A stretch of 41,453 nt of DNA from Synergistaceae bacterium (GTDB lineage Bacteria > Synergistota > Synergistia > Synergistales > Synergistaceae). The notes under the pieces are model-generated. The model was given only the letters and a program-made list of their open reading frames with translations. It ran no database searches and was not told where the DNA came from. Where the stretch lies: contig JAISFV010000033.1 of NCBI GenBank assembly GCA_031263445.1, positions 1 through 41,453 of the forward strand, given 5' to 3'. This document shows positions 6,958-15,060 of the stretch, one piece after another. The translations under genes were made by a program, and so were the position numbers. Positions within the stretch are counted from its first letter, which is position 1; every line of letters begins with the position of its first letter.

Positions 6958-9900
6958 ATGATACCGCAGCCGCTGTCAAAACTCATCACGTGGATCAAGC
7001 GCGAGTACGCGGAGCGCGGCAGTATCTTCGGCATCCACGCGTCGAAGTTCGTAGATCACCCGTCTGGCGCGCCGTACTCGTCAAGGCTCTTCGGCGAATA
7101 TCTCGCCGCCCCGGTCGGTCCTGCGGCAGGCCCCGGCACGCAGCTCGCGCAGAACATCGTCTCGGCCTGGCTGTCAGGGGCGCGCTTCATCGAGCTAAAG
7201 ACTGTCCAGATCATGGACGAGATCGAGATCGCCCGCCCCTGCATCGACATGGAGGACGAAGGCTACAACGTCGAATGGTCGCAGGAGCTGAAATTGGAGG
7301 AGTCCGCGCGCGAGTACGTGAAAGCGTGGATCCTCATACCGGTGATCCGCCGTCTCCTCGGATGGGGCGCGGAGGACGGCACCATTTTCAACGTGAGCGT
7401 CGGCTACGACCTGGAGGGCATACTCAAGCCACGGATGCAGGCGTTCATGGACACCATGACCTGCGCCGGTGAATTGATAGCCGAGTACAGGGACGAGATC
7501 GCGAAGAGCCACCCGGAGTTTGCGGACGTGGAGGCAGCGGGCCGCGTGTCGGGGAGCTGCACACTTTCGACTATGCACGGCTGCCCGCCCGGCGAGGTGG
7601 GGCGGATCGCGGAGTACCTGCTGGGCGAGCGCGGCTTCCACCTGTCGGTGAAGCTCAACCCGACGCTCATGGGGCCGGAGTTTGTGCGCGGCACGCTCCG
7701 CGACGCCTTGGGCTACGGTGGCGTCGAGGTACCGGACTCCGCGTTCGAGCACGACCTCAAATTCCCGCAGGCGGCAGAGATAATAAAGTCCATGAAGGGG
7801 CTTGCTGCTCAAAAGGGCCTGTACTTTGGCGTGAAGCTCTCCAACACGCTGGCCGTGCGCAACGCGAAGGGGTTCATGCCAGGGGAGGATATGTACATGT
7901 CCGGGCGCGCGCTATACCCCGTCACGGTCAACCTCTGGAACAGACTCGCCGCCGAATTCGGCGGCGAGCTGAACGTATCGTACTCGGCCGGGGCCGACGC
8001 CATGAACACACCCTTGCTGCTGCGGTGCGGCGCTAAATCAGTTACGTCCGCGTCCGACATACTCAAGCCGGGCGGCTACTCGCGCTTCCCGCAGTACATC
8101 CGCAACATCGCGGACGCGATGCGCGCGCGCGGCGCGTCGAGCCTCGACGAATTCGCCGCCGACAGGTCGGGCGCGCTGGAAGAGGCGGCGGCATCGGCGC
8201 TCAGAGATAAAAAATACGCGAAGCGGTATTTCAGGGGCGCGCCCAAGGTGAAATCGCCGCTGGGCAAGTTCGACTGCGTAGAGGCACCGTGCATGGAGCG
8301 TTGTCCTGTCTGTCAGGACATCCCGTCTTACGCGCTCGCGATATCGCGCGGCGACTTCGACGCGGCGCTTGACGCCATTCTAGCGAAAAATCCGCTCCCA
8401 GGCGTGACAGGACACGTCTGTACCCGCGTCTGCGAGTCGGGCTGCACTCGGTCTGACTACGACGAGCCGGTCCGCATAAGGGCGCTCAAGCGCTTCGCCG
8501 CCGAACATGGGCGCGCCTCTGCCCCGAAAGCCGCCGCCTCGGTCGGGTGCAGGGTCGCGGTGATCGGCGCGGGGCCGTCCGGCCTCGCGGCGGCGGCCCT
8601 CATGGCCCGCCGCGGCGTGTCCGTGACGGTCTACGAGGCCCGCAGCAGGGCGGGCGGCATGATGGCCATAGCGCCGGAGTTCCGTCTGCCGCGTGCCGTG
8701 ACGGAGAGCGACGTAGAAAGGATCGTCTCGCTCGGCGTGAAGATCGAGTACGGCGCGAGGGTCGCCGTCCCGCCGGAGAAACTGCTCGAACATGGGTTCG
8801 ACGCGGTGTACGTCTCCTGCGGTTTACCGAAGGACGCGCCCCTTGGGATAGAAGGGGACGGCTCGCCTGGGGTGTGGGGCGCGCTCGAACTGCTGGAGCG
8901 CGTCGCGCGCGGCGAACGGCCGGATCTCGGGCGGCGGGCCATCGTAATCGGCGGCGGCAACACAGCCATGGACGCCGCGCGAACCGCCCGCAGGCTCACG
9001 GGCGCGCCGGCCGTGGTGGCATACAGGCGGACGCGCGCCGAGATGCCGGCGGAAGAGGACGAACAGGAGCTGCTGTTCGAGGAGGGCAACGAGCTGGTTG
9101 AGCTGGCCCTGCCCAGGCGCGTCGTCACGAGCGGCGGCCGGGCGGCGGGGCTGCAGTGCGAGCGGGCGCGCCTCGGCGAGCCTGACGCGGGCGGCAGGCG
9201 ACGCCCCGAACCGACGGGCGAGACCTTCACGCTCGAAGCGGACTCCATAATTGCGGCCATTGGCCAGGGCGCTGACGAGGCGCCGTTTGCGGGGACGAAG
9301 ATGGGTTTTGGCAAAAATTCGTCGATAATCGCGGCCCCGAACGGCAGGACAGCCGTGCCGGGCGTGTATGCCGGAGGAGACGCCGTGACAGGGCCCGAGA
9401 CGGTGATAGGCGCTTGCGCGGAGGGCGCGCGGGCGGCACGGGCCATCTGCGCCGACCTCGGCCTGCCTGACGAAGAGAGCGTGCGCGCCGTGCCGCCTGT
9501 GGGCGACGAACTCTCCGCCGTGAGGGAGTCTCGGACCCTGAAGACCGGCCCTGAAAAAGAAGGACGCGTAGCGCCGGAATCGCGGGGAGGGTTCGGCCAG
9601 GTCGAGCATACGCTCTGCGCCATAGCCGCTGTCAAGGAGGCGAAGCGCTGCCTCCAGTGCCGGACCGTGTGCCGCAAGTGCGTGGAGGTCTGCCCGAACA
9701 GGGCGAATTTCTGCTTCGAGTTCCCGCCGCTCTCGGTGGCCCTGCCGCTGCTCTCCGCTTCCGGAGGCGTCCTGCGCTCGACGGGGCAGGAGGTTTTTTC
9801 GATAGCTCAGGGCGAGCAGGTTATCCACGTGGACGACTTCTGTAACGAGTGCGGCAACTGCGGCGTATTCTGCGTCCATCACGGCCTCCCGTACCGGGAC

Positions 9901-10206
9901 AAGCCGACGCTCTGCCTTGACGAGGCGCGTTTCGCCGCGCCCGGCGGCAAGGATCTGTTCAGGGTGACGCCAGGCCGGGTGCGACGTCACGCCGATGGCG
10001 CGGAGGAGAGCCTGTCGGTCTCGGACTGCGGTTATCTGTACGAGGGAAACGGGGTTAGCGTAGGGATGGACAAAGGGTTCAGGGTCACGTCCGCTAGGCT
10101 CGGCGGCGTCTGCGCGCCCGAGCGCCTGTCTCTGCGCGGGGCCATGGAGATGTGGGCGGTTTACAGCGGAGTTGCGAATTCGCTTTCGTGGCTGCTGAAT
10201 TATTAA
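6958..10206 (+). CDS. ygfK: YgfK, large FAD/Fe-S oxidoreductase of the purine/selenium cluster
   Basis: Very large (1082 residues) flavo-iron-sulfur protein. Residues ~1-420 are a dihydroorotate-dehydrogenase-like barrel (SIFGIHASKF, CTLSTMHGCPP). Next come cysteine motifs CMERCPVCQ (~441) and CTRVCESGC (~485), an FAD Rossmann motif VAVIGAGPSGLAAAAL (~533) and a second nucleotide motif AIVIGGGNTAMDAARTA (~661). The tail has ferredoxin-type clusters CLQCRTVCRKCVEVCP (~898) and CNECGNCGVFC (~962). This is the order seen in YgfK, which resembles dihydropyrimidine dehydrogenase and the GltD subunit. It probably moves electrons to a purine-derived substrate; the old name 'selenate reductase subunit' is not supported here. 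I chose ATG 6958 (GGAGAGG upstream, 5 bp after ssnA) over the in-frame ATG 6937, which would overlap ssnA. Confidence 0.92.
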   Translation: MIPQPLSKLITWIKREYAERGSIFGIHASKFVDHPSGAPYSSRLFGEYLAAPVGPAAGPGTQLAQNIVSAWLSGARFIELKTVQIMDEIEIARPCIDMEDEGYNVEWSQELKLEESAREYVKAWILIPVIRRLLGWGAEDGTIFNVSVGYDLEGILKPRMQAFMDTMTCAGELIAEYRDEIAKSHPEFADVEAAGRVSGSCTLSTMHGCPPGEVGRIAEYLLGERGFHLSVKLNPTLMGPEFVRGTLRDALGYGGVEVPDSAFEHDLKFPQAAEIIKSMKGLAAQKGLYFGVKLSNTLAVRNAKGFMPGEDMYMSGRALYPVTVNLWNRLAAEFGGELNVSYSAGADAMNTPLLLRCGAKSVTSASDILKPGGYSRFPQYIRNIADAMRARGASSLDEFAADRSGALEEAAASALRDKKYAKRYFRGAPKVKSPLGKFDCVEAPCMERCPVCQDIPSYALAISRGDFDAALDAILAKNPLPGVTGHVCTRVCESGCTRSDYDEPVRIRALKRFAAEHGRASAPKAAASVGCRVAVIGAGPSGLAAAALMARRGVSVTVYEARSRAGGMMAIAPEFRLPRAVTESDVERIVSLGVKIEYGARVAVPPEKLLEHGFDAVYVSCGLPKDAPLGIEGDGSPGVWGALELLERVARGERPDLGRRAIVIGGGNTAMDAARTARRLTGAPAVVAYRRTRAEMPAEEDEQELLFEEGNELVELALPRRVVTSGGRAAGLQCERARLGEPDAGGRRRPEPTGETFTLEADSIIAAIGQGADEAPFAGTKMGFGKNSSIIAAPNGRTAVPGVYAGGDAVTGPETVIGACAEGARAARAICADLGLPDEESVRAVPPVGDELSAVRESRTLKTGPEKEGRVAPESRGGFGQVEHTLCAIAAVKEAKRCLQCRTVCRKCVEVCPNRANFCFEFPPLSVALPLLSASGGVLRSTGQEVFSIAQGEQVIHVDDFCNECGNCGVFCVHHGLPYRDKPTLCLDEARFAAPGGKDLFRVTPGRVRRHADGAEESLSVSDCGYLYEGNGVSVGMDKGFRVTSARLGGVCAPERLSLRGAMEMWAVYSGVANSLSWLLNY

Positions 10207-10240
10207 TATGACTGTCAAGTTTATTTAAGGAGGAAAAGCT

Positions 10241-11479
10241 ATGGTCGATTTCAAGAAAATTGCGGAGGCGGCGAAGAAATACGAGCCGGATATCACGCGG
10301 TTCCTCCGCGACATGATAGCGATACCGAGCGAGAGCTGCGACGAGAAACGGGTCGCGCTCCGCATCGAGGAGGAGATGAAGCGCGTCGGGTTCGACAGGA
10401 CGGAGATCGACCCCATGGGCAACATACTGGGATACATCGGTAACGGGAAGCATCTCATAGCTATGGACGCGCACATCGACACGGTGGGGATAGGCAACCG
10501 CGCAAACTGGACATTCGACCCTTACGAGGGGACGGAGGATGCCCGGAGGATAGGCGGGCGCGGCGGCAGCGACCAGGAGGGCGGCATGGCCTCGATGGTC
10601 TACGCCGGCAAGATAATCAAGGATCTGGGGCTGGGCGGCGACTACACGCTGGCCGTCGTTGGCACAGTGCAGGAGGAGGACTGCGACGGCCTCTGCTGGC
10701 AATACATAATCAACGAGGACAAGCTGCGCCCCGAGTTCGTGGTCAGCACCGAGCCTACAGACGGCGGCATATACAGGGGGCATCGCGGCAGGATGGAGAT
10801 TTACGTCTCGACCGGCGGCGTGAGCTGCCACGGTTCAGCGCCGGAGCGCGGCGACAACGCGATATACAAGATGGCCCCGATCCTGACCGAACTGCGCGCC
10901 CTCCACCCGAACCTCAAGGACGACGTGTTCCTGGGCAAGGGCAGCCTCACCGTCTCGGAGATATTCTTCACGTCCCCGTCGCGCTGCGCCGTGGCGGACA
11001 GTTGCAAGATATCCGTCGACCGTAGGCTGACGCGGGGCGAGGACGCTGAATACGCCTTGAGCCAGATCAGAAACCTCCCGTCCGTGAAGGCCGCCGGCGC
11101 GGAGGTGGGGATGTACAAATATGAGCGCCCGTCGTACACCGGCCTGGTCTACCCGACGGACTGCTACTTCCCGACGTGGGTCATCGAGGAGGACCACCCG
11201 GTCTGCGAGACGCTGACGGATGTCTACCAGTCGATCTTCGGCAAGCGCCCGCGCCTCGACAAGTGGACCTTCTCGACGAACGGCGTCGCGATAATGGGGA
11301 TGCATGGGATACCCTGCATCGGCTTCGGCCCGGGGCACGAGGACCAGGCCCACGCGCCGGATGAGTACACCTGGAAGGGCGAGCTGGTAGACTGCGCCGC
11401 CATGTACGCCGCCATACCGTCGGTGTACGTCGAAAAATATGCCGGCAAGATGCCGGAGCACACAAAGAACATGATCTAA
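10241..11479 (+). CDS. ygeY: YgeY, M20-family selenium-linked hydrolase
   Basis: M20/M28-type metallohydrolase of 412 residues. Metal ligands are visible as HID in MDAHIDTVG (~residue 76), Glu-Glu in VQEEDCDG (~146), Glu in STEPTDG (~171) and a distal His in [13 protein letters not shown]. The dimerisation lid lies in the middle ([15 protein letters not shown] onward). YgeY proteins occur almost only beside ygeW, ygeX and hydantoinase genes and probably cleave a ureido or carbamoyl amide intermediate, supplying diaminopropionate to YgeX. A classic AAGGAGG site precedes the ATG. It is 34 bp from ygfK and 20 bp from ygeW, in the same operon. The substrate is inferred from context. Confidence 0.92.
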   Translation: MVDFKKIAEAAKKYEPDITRFLRDMIAIPSESCDEKRVALRIEEEMKRVGFDRTEIDPMGNILGYIGNGKHLIAMDAHIDTVGIGNRANWTFDPYEGTEDARRIGGRGGSDQEGGMASMVYAGKIIKDLGLGGDYTLAVVGTVQEEDCDGLCWQYIINEDKLRPEFVVSTEPTDGGIYRGHRGRMEIYVSTGGVSCHGSAPERGDNAIYKMAPILTELRALHPNLKDDVFLGKGSLTVSEIFFTSPSRCAVADSCKISVDRRLTRGEDAEYALSQIRNLPSVKAAGAEVGMYKYERPSYTGLVYPTDCYFPTWVIEEDHPVCETLTDVYQSIFGKRPRLDKWTFSTNGVAIMGMHGIPCIGFGPGHEDQAHAPDEYTWKGELVDCAAMYAAIPSVYVEKYAGKMPEHTKNMI

Positions 11480-11499
11480 AAAATAAGGAGGACATTTCA

Positions 11500-12507
11500 G
11501 TGCAGACAGTATTTCGCGGCAGACACTTCATCGACCTGGAGGATTTCAACCGTGAGGAAGTCGAGACCATGCTCGACGTATCGGCGGACCTCAAACTTAA
11601 ATTCGCGCAAGGGATCCCCACGCCGTATCTCAGGGATCAGAGCATGTTCCTCATGTTCTTCGAGCAGTCCACGCGCACGCGCAACTCCATGGAGGCCGGT
11701 TTCGCCCAACTGGGCGGGCACGCCGGGTTCCTGGACTCCAGCAGTATGCAGATAGCCCACGGCGAATCGGCGAAGGACACGGCCATCATCCTCTCGCGCT
11801 TCGGCCACGCCATAGCCTGCCGCTACTGCAACTGGGGCTACGGCAACAAGTACCTGAACGAGATGGCGAAGTGGTCTAAGGTCCCCGTCATGAATCTCCA
11901 GTGCGACCTGTATCACCCTTTTCAGGCGCTGGCAGACCTCCTCACCATGAAGGAGAAGTTCGGCGGCAAGCTCGGCAGGCTCAAGGTCTCGGTCATCTGG
12001 GCATACGCCGAGAGCCACAAGAAGCCCATCTCCGTCCCGGTCTCGCAGGTACTGCTCTTCCCGCGCTTCGGCATGGACGTGACGCTCGCGCACCCCAAAG
12101 GATGGGAGCTGCCGGACTGGGTGATCGCGAAGGCTAAGGCGGGCGCGGAGCGCTACGGCGGGACTCTGACGGTGACGGACGACGAAGCTGTGGCCTACAA
12201 GGGCGCGCACGTGGTCATCCCGAAGAACTGGGGCAACTGGGTGAACGATCAGACCGGGAACGCGCCCTCCGGGGCCGTCAAGGTCGTTGACGACGCGCTG
12301 AAGGCCCACCGTTCCTGGAAATGTACCGAGGAGAAGATCGGCACTGCCGATAAGGATGTCATCTACATGCACGCCCTCCCGGCGGACCGCAGCAACGAGG
12401 TGGAGGACTCTGTGATCGACGGGCCTCACTCGGTCGTCTACGACGAGGCTGAGAACCGTCTGCACACCGCGAAGGCCGTTATGACCCTCCTTATGAACGG
12501 TAGATAG
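11500..12507 (+). CDS. ygeW: YgeW, knotted carbamoyltransferase
   Basis: 335-residue member of the aspartate/ornithine carbamoyltransferase superfamily. The carbamoyl-phosphate motif STRTRNSMEAG is present at ~residue 61, HPFQALADL (canonical HPxQ) at ~142, and the C-terminal MHALPADR segment replaces the HCLP motif of the OTCases. YgeW is the family member of unknown but purine-linked substrate, probably transferring or phosphorolysing a carbamoyl group on a 2,3-diaminopropionate-type ureide so that carbamoyl phosphate can be recovered. GTG start with AAGGAGG 9 nt upstream. No carbamate kinase gene (yqeA/arcC), its usual partner, is in the window. It is followed by a permease-gene relic and hyuA. 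Confidence 0.93.
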   Translation: MQTVFRGRHFIDLEDFNREEVETMLDVSADLKLKFAQGIPTPYLRDQSMFLMFFEQSTRTRNSMEAGFAQLGGHAGFLDSSSMQIAHGESAKDTAIILSRFGHAIACRYCNWGYGNKYLNEMAKWSKVPVMNLQCDLYHPFQALADLLTMKEKFGGKLGRLKVSVIWAYAESHKKPISVPVSQVLLFPRFGMDVTLAHPKGWELPDWVIAKAKAGAERYGGTLTVTDDEAVAYKGAHVVIPKNWGNWVNDQTGNAPSGAVKVVDDALKAHRSWKCTEEKIGTADKDVIYMHALPADRSNEVEDSVIDGPHSVVYDEAENRLHTAKAVMTLLMNGR

Positions 12508-12518
12508 GCGTATTTGCC

Positions 12519-12686
12519 ATGGGCCTCGGGTTCGCTTACATGCCTGGTGTGTGCGGGTACATGCCAAAGCCCTTTCGGTGTCTCTCCGGGGACTCCGTGG
12601 CGGCAGTGTGTATAATAGGCATGATATTGAACGTGATCTTTCCCGCCGTGAATACGGAAGCCCCGGCGGCGATTGAGGTGGATTGA
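12519..12686 (+). pseudogene. 3' relic of an NCS2 (xanthine/uracil-type) permease gene
   Basis: The 180-bp gap between ygeW and hyuA translates, in one frame, into the last ~55 residues of an NCS2 permease. DSVAAVCIIGMILNVIFPA here matches DSVAATCIIGIIINAIFPA at the end of the intact permease at 16571-17938. The preceding MGLGFAYMPG corresponds to its GMGLAGMPEG, and both end in a short acidic tail (AIEVD, VIEV). Upstream of ~12519 the frame runs into ygeW with no permease sequence, so the gene has lost its 5' ~85%. The TGA stop lies 1 nt before hyuA ATG, and the hyuA ribosome site (GAGGTGG) is inside the relic, which may explain why this end was kept. Confidence 0.75.
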
Positions 12687-12687
12687 T

Positions 12688-14070
12688 ATGGCTGTCGTCC
12701 TCGCGGGTGGAATCGTGGCAAACCCTGACGGCGCGTACCGCGCCGACGTGAGGATCGAGGGCGGGGTGATCGCAGGAGTGGGGGCCGGCGTCGCGCAGGA
12801 CGGGGACTGCGTCTCGGACGTCTCCGGCAGGTACCTTCTGCCAGGCGGGATAGACGCGCACACGCACTTCGACCTGCCCATGCCCGACGGAACGAGGACC
12901 GCTGACAGCTTCTCCACTGGAACGAAGGCGGCGCTGGCAGGGGGGACGACTTGCGTGATCGACTACGCGACGCAGTTCAAGGGCGAATCTCTCCGCCAAG
13001 GCATGGAAAACTGGCACCGTTTAGCCGACGGAAAGTGTTTTTGCGACTACGCCTTCCACCTGGCCATAACGGACTGGAACGAGTCCGCGCGAGGCGAACT
13101 GCCTGGCGTGGTCTTGTCAGGCGTGACGTCGTTCAAGATGTACATGGCATACAAGGGCTCGCTTCAGGTAGACGACGGCGTGATATACGACGCGCTGAGG
13201 CGGGTGACGGACGCGGGCGGGCTGCTCTGCGTCCACTGCGAGAACGGCGACGTGATAGCGGCACGGACGGCAGAGCTTCTCCAGGAGGGGCGCACGGGGC
13301 CGGAGTATCATCCGGTATCGCGGCCCGCCGAAGTAGAGACTGAGGCCGTCTCGCGGCTGCTCGCCATAGCCTCGCTCACGGGCGCGCCGGTCTACGTCGT
13401 CCACGTGAGCGCCTACGCTTCAATGGTAAAAATCATCGAGGCGAAGGCGGAAGGCGTGCGCGCGTTCGCCGAGACGTGTCCGCAGTACCTCTGCCTCGAC
13501 GACTCTCTTTACGCGAGTGGCAGGGATGCGGCGAAATACGTCTGCTCGCCCCCGCTTCGCGGGAGGGAAAATCAGGGCGGCCTGTGGGCGTCGCTGCGCT
13601 CCGGTCTGGCCGACGTGGTGGCGACCGATCACTGCTCGTTCGACTTCGCGGGGCAGAAGGACAGGTGCCTTGACAATTTCAGCATGATTCCGAACGGTCT
13701 GCCCGGCGTGGAGAGCAGGCTCCTCCTGATGTACAAGGGCGTGGCCGAAGGGCGCATGAGCCTCCCGGCTATGATCCGGGCCGTGTCCGGCAACCCTGCG
13801 GCCATCTTCGGCATGTACCCCCGGAAGGGGGCGCTGATCCCCGGCGCCGACGCGGACGTGGTCGTGCTCAACCCGTCTGGCCGGACGGTGATATCTTCGG
13901 GGACGCAATTCCAGAACGTGGACTACACGCCGTTTGAGGGGATCGAAGTCCCGGCGTCGATCGACTCTGTCTACTTGAGGGGCGCGGAGCTGTTTCGGAA
14001 CGGTAAATTCTTAGGAGACAAACCTATGGGGCGATATGTTCATAGGGCAGAGTCAGGAGCGCCCGTATGA
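12688..14070 (+). CDS. hyuA: Dihydropyrimidinase/hydantoinase-family amidohydrolase (HyuA-type)
   Basis: 460-residue cyclic amidohydrolase. Metal site: DAHTHFDLPM (~residue 54), carbamylated Lys in SFKMYMAYKG (~147), His in LLCVHCENGD (~179), His in YVVHVSA (~235) and Asp in ATDHCSFDF (~309). It opens five- or six-membered cyclic ureides; in this operon the substrate is probably a purine-derived hydantoin or dihydropyrimidine-like ring. I chose ATG 12688, preceded by GAGGTGG, over the upstream TTG at 12673, which lies within the permease relic. A D-hydantoinase proper cannot be excluded. This is the last gene of the ygeX-hyuA operon, and 291 bp separate it from the corrinoid module. Confidence 0.92.
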   Translation: MAVVLAGGIVANPDGAYRADVRIEGGVIAGVGAGVAQDGDCVSDVSGRYLLPGGIDAHTHFDLPMPDGTRTADSFSTGTKAALAGGTTCVIDYATQFKGESLRQGMENWHRLADGKCFCDYAFHLAITDWNESARGELPGVVLSGVTSFKMYMAYKGSLQVDDGVIYDALRRVTDAGGLLCVHCENGDVIAARTAELLQEGRTGPEYHPVSRPAEVETEAVSRLLAIASLTGAPVYVVHVSAYASMVKIIEAKAEGVRAFAETCPQYLCLDDSLYASGRDAAKYVCSPPLRGRENQGGLWASLRSGLADVVATDHCSFDFAGQKDRCLDNFSMIPNGLPGVESRLLLMYKGVAEGRMSLPAMIRAVSGNPAAIFGMYPRKGALIPGADADVVVLNPSGRTVISSGTQFQNVDYTPFEGIEVPASIDSVYLRGAELFRNGKFLGDKPMGRYVHRAESGAPV

Positions 14071-14361
14071 GCGGGCCCGGCACGCGTCATTCGCAACGGC
14101 GCTCCAAAGCGGATGTGCGAGAACATGCCATCGTGCCTGTTGCTTGCAGCTAAGGAGGGATCAGTCAGATGAGATAAGGGATTCTGTCGAAAACAGGTAG
14201 CGGGTTCCAATCGATTTCGCCGCAGACAGGGGCGCTGAGGAGGGCCGGTGAGCCGATTTGTGTCCCTATGAATTTTGCAGGTGGGATATCATGCGTCACG
14301 GGACGTACCGGCAACACCCGATTGAAATCAAATTGACATCAACAGCGAAGGAGAGATTGAG
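14071..14361 (+). promoter_or_regulatory. Leader region of the corrinoid module, with a start-Arg-stop minigene
   Basis: This 291-bp gap codes for no recognisable protein. At 14151 it has a perfect ribosome site (TAAGGAGG), 10 nt later ATG-AGA-TAA (14169-14177), then a sequence element shared with the homocysteine methyltransferase leader (14300-14343, listed separately). No good -35/-10 pair is visible by eye. The minigene may be the stub of a deleted gene or a regulatory leader peptide. Confidence 0.4.
14300..14343 (+). promoter_or_regulatory. Shared 44-nt element with tandem 11-bp repeats, copy 1
   Basis: The core is two abutting 11-mers, ATTGAAATCAA (14321-14331) and ATTGACATCAA (14332-14342), one helical turn apart, ending 19 nt before the corrinoid protein start. 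The whole 44 nt matches 18004-18047 at 32 positions, including a block GATTGAAATCAAAT that is identical. Tandem sites one turn apart suggest a protein-binding operator. The placement between any promoter and the ribosome site would also allow an RNA role. Confidence 0.55.
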
Positions 14362-15036
14362 GTGTCCGAGGAAATTTTGAAAAAGTTGGCAGAGGCGATG
14401 TATGAAGGGGATTCTGATCTGGTAGAAACCCTGACGAAAGAGGCTCTGGACGCGGGCGTAGCGCCCGGCGACATCATCGAAAAAGGCGGCGTGTCAGCCT
14501 TGGACAGGCTCGGGAAGGACTTCAGCGAGCTGGTGGTTTTCCTGCCTCAGCTCATGCTTGCGGGCCATGCCATGAACAAGCTCCTCCAGATAGTGAGGCC
14601 TCACCTTTCCGAAAAAGAGGGCGCTTCACGCGGCAAGATAATAATAGGCACCGCGAAGGGCGACTTCCACGACATAGGCAAAAGCCTTGTAGCGACGCAA
14701 CTGGAGGTCAGCGGTTTTGAAGTCATAGACATAGGCACCAACGTCAGCACCAACGAGTTCATCCAGAAGGCCGAAGAGACTGGCGCGGATATCATAGCCA
14801 TGTCATCCCTTCTCACGACCTCCCAGTATTACATGGAGGATTGCATCAAGCGTCTCAATGACGAGGGAAAGAGGGGCACGTACCGCGTCGTAGTGGGAGG
14901 AGGCCCGATCAGGCAGAATTACGCTGAGAAGATAGGTGCCGACGGGTATGCCAGGACAGCATACGGCAGCGTGTCTCTGTGCAAGGAGCTCATGAAAAAG
15001 ACGCCCGACACTGAATTTATCGCCATTGACGCTTGA
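14362..15036 (+). CDS. Corrinoid (B12-binding) methyl-carrier protein, MtmC/MttC family
   Basis: 224-residue methyl-carrier. Residues ~1-85 are the four-helix cap domain of methionine-synthase-type B12 proteins (AEAMYEGDSDLVETL, FLPQLMLAGHAMNK). The rest is the B12 Rossmann domain with the cobalt-ligating motif D101-F-H103-D-I-G106, then SSLLTTS and VVGGGPI. It accepts a methyl group from the adjacent methyltransferase onto Co(I) and passes it on, presumably to homocysteine through the enzyme at 18088. GTG start with a GAAGGAGAG ribosome site; 24 bp to the MtmB-like gene. No RamA-type reductive activator is present in the window, so activation must come from elsewhere. The family is certain; the partner substrate is not. 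Confidence 0.93.
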   Translation: MSEEILKKLAEAMYEGDSDLVETLTKEALDAGVAPGDIIEKGGVSALDRLGKDFSELVVFLPQLMLAGHAMNKLLQIVRPHLSEKEGASRGKIIIGTAKGDFHDIGKSLVATQLEVSGFEVIDIGTNVSTNEFIQKAEETGADIIAMSSLLTTSQYYMEDCIKRLNDEGKRGTYRVVVGGGPIRQNYAEKIGADGYARTAYGSVSLCKELMKKTPDTEFIAIDA

Positions 15037-15060
15037 CAACGAAAGGGAGGACTGACAGAT

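Noticed and set aside
8824-10218. 464-codon minus-strand open frame opposite ygfK
   Set aside because: Shadow of the YgfK reading frame; composition typical of antisense GC-rich DNA.
12601-12620. TATAAT at 12611 as a promoter for hyuA
   Set aside because: No -35 partner, no TG extension, and the bases are explained as codons of the permease relic.
11497-13017. Very long open frame on the minus strand opposite ygeW, the relic and hyuA
   Set aside because: It is the mirror of GC-rich codon usage in real genes on the other strand; its translation is rich in Arg, His and Val without family features and it spans two true genes.
14079-14097. Possible sigma54 promoter (GGCACG ... TTCGC) after hyuA
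   Set aside because: The GG to GC spacing is two bases too long for a -24/-12 promoter.
14333-14362. TTGACA at 14333 as a -35 box for the corrinoid gene
   Set aside because: A -10 at the right distance would fall on the ribosome site; the bases are better explained as part of the tandem 11-bp repeat.
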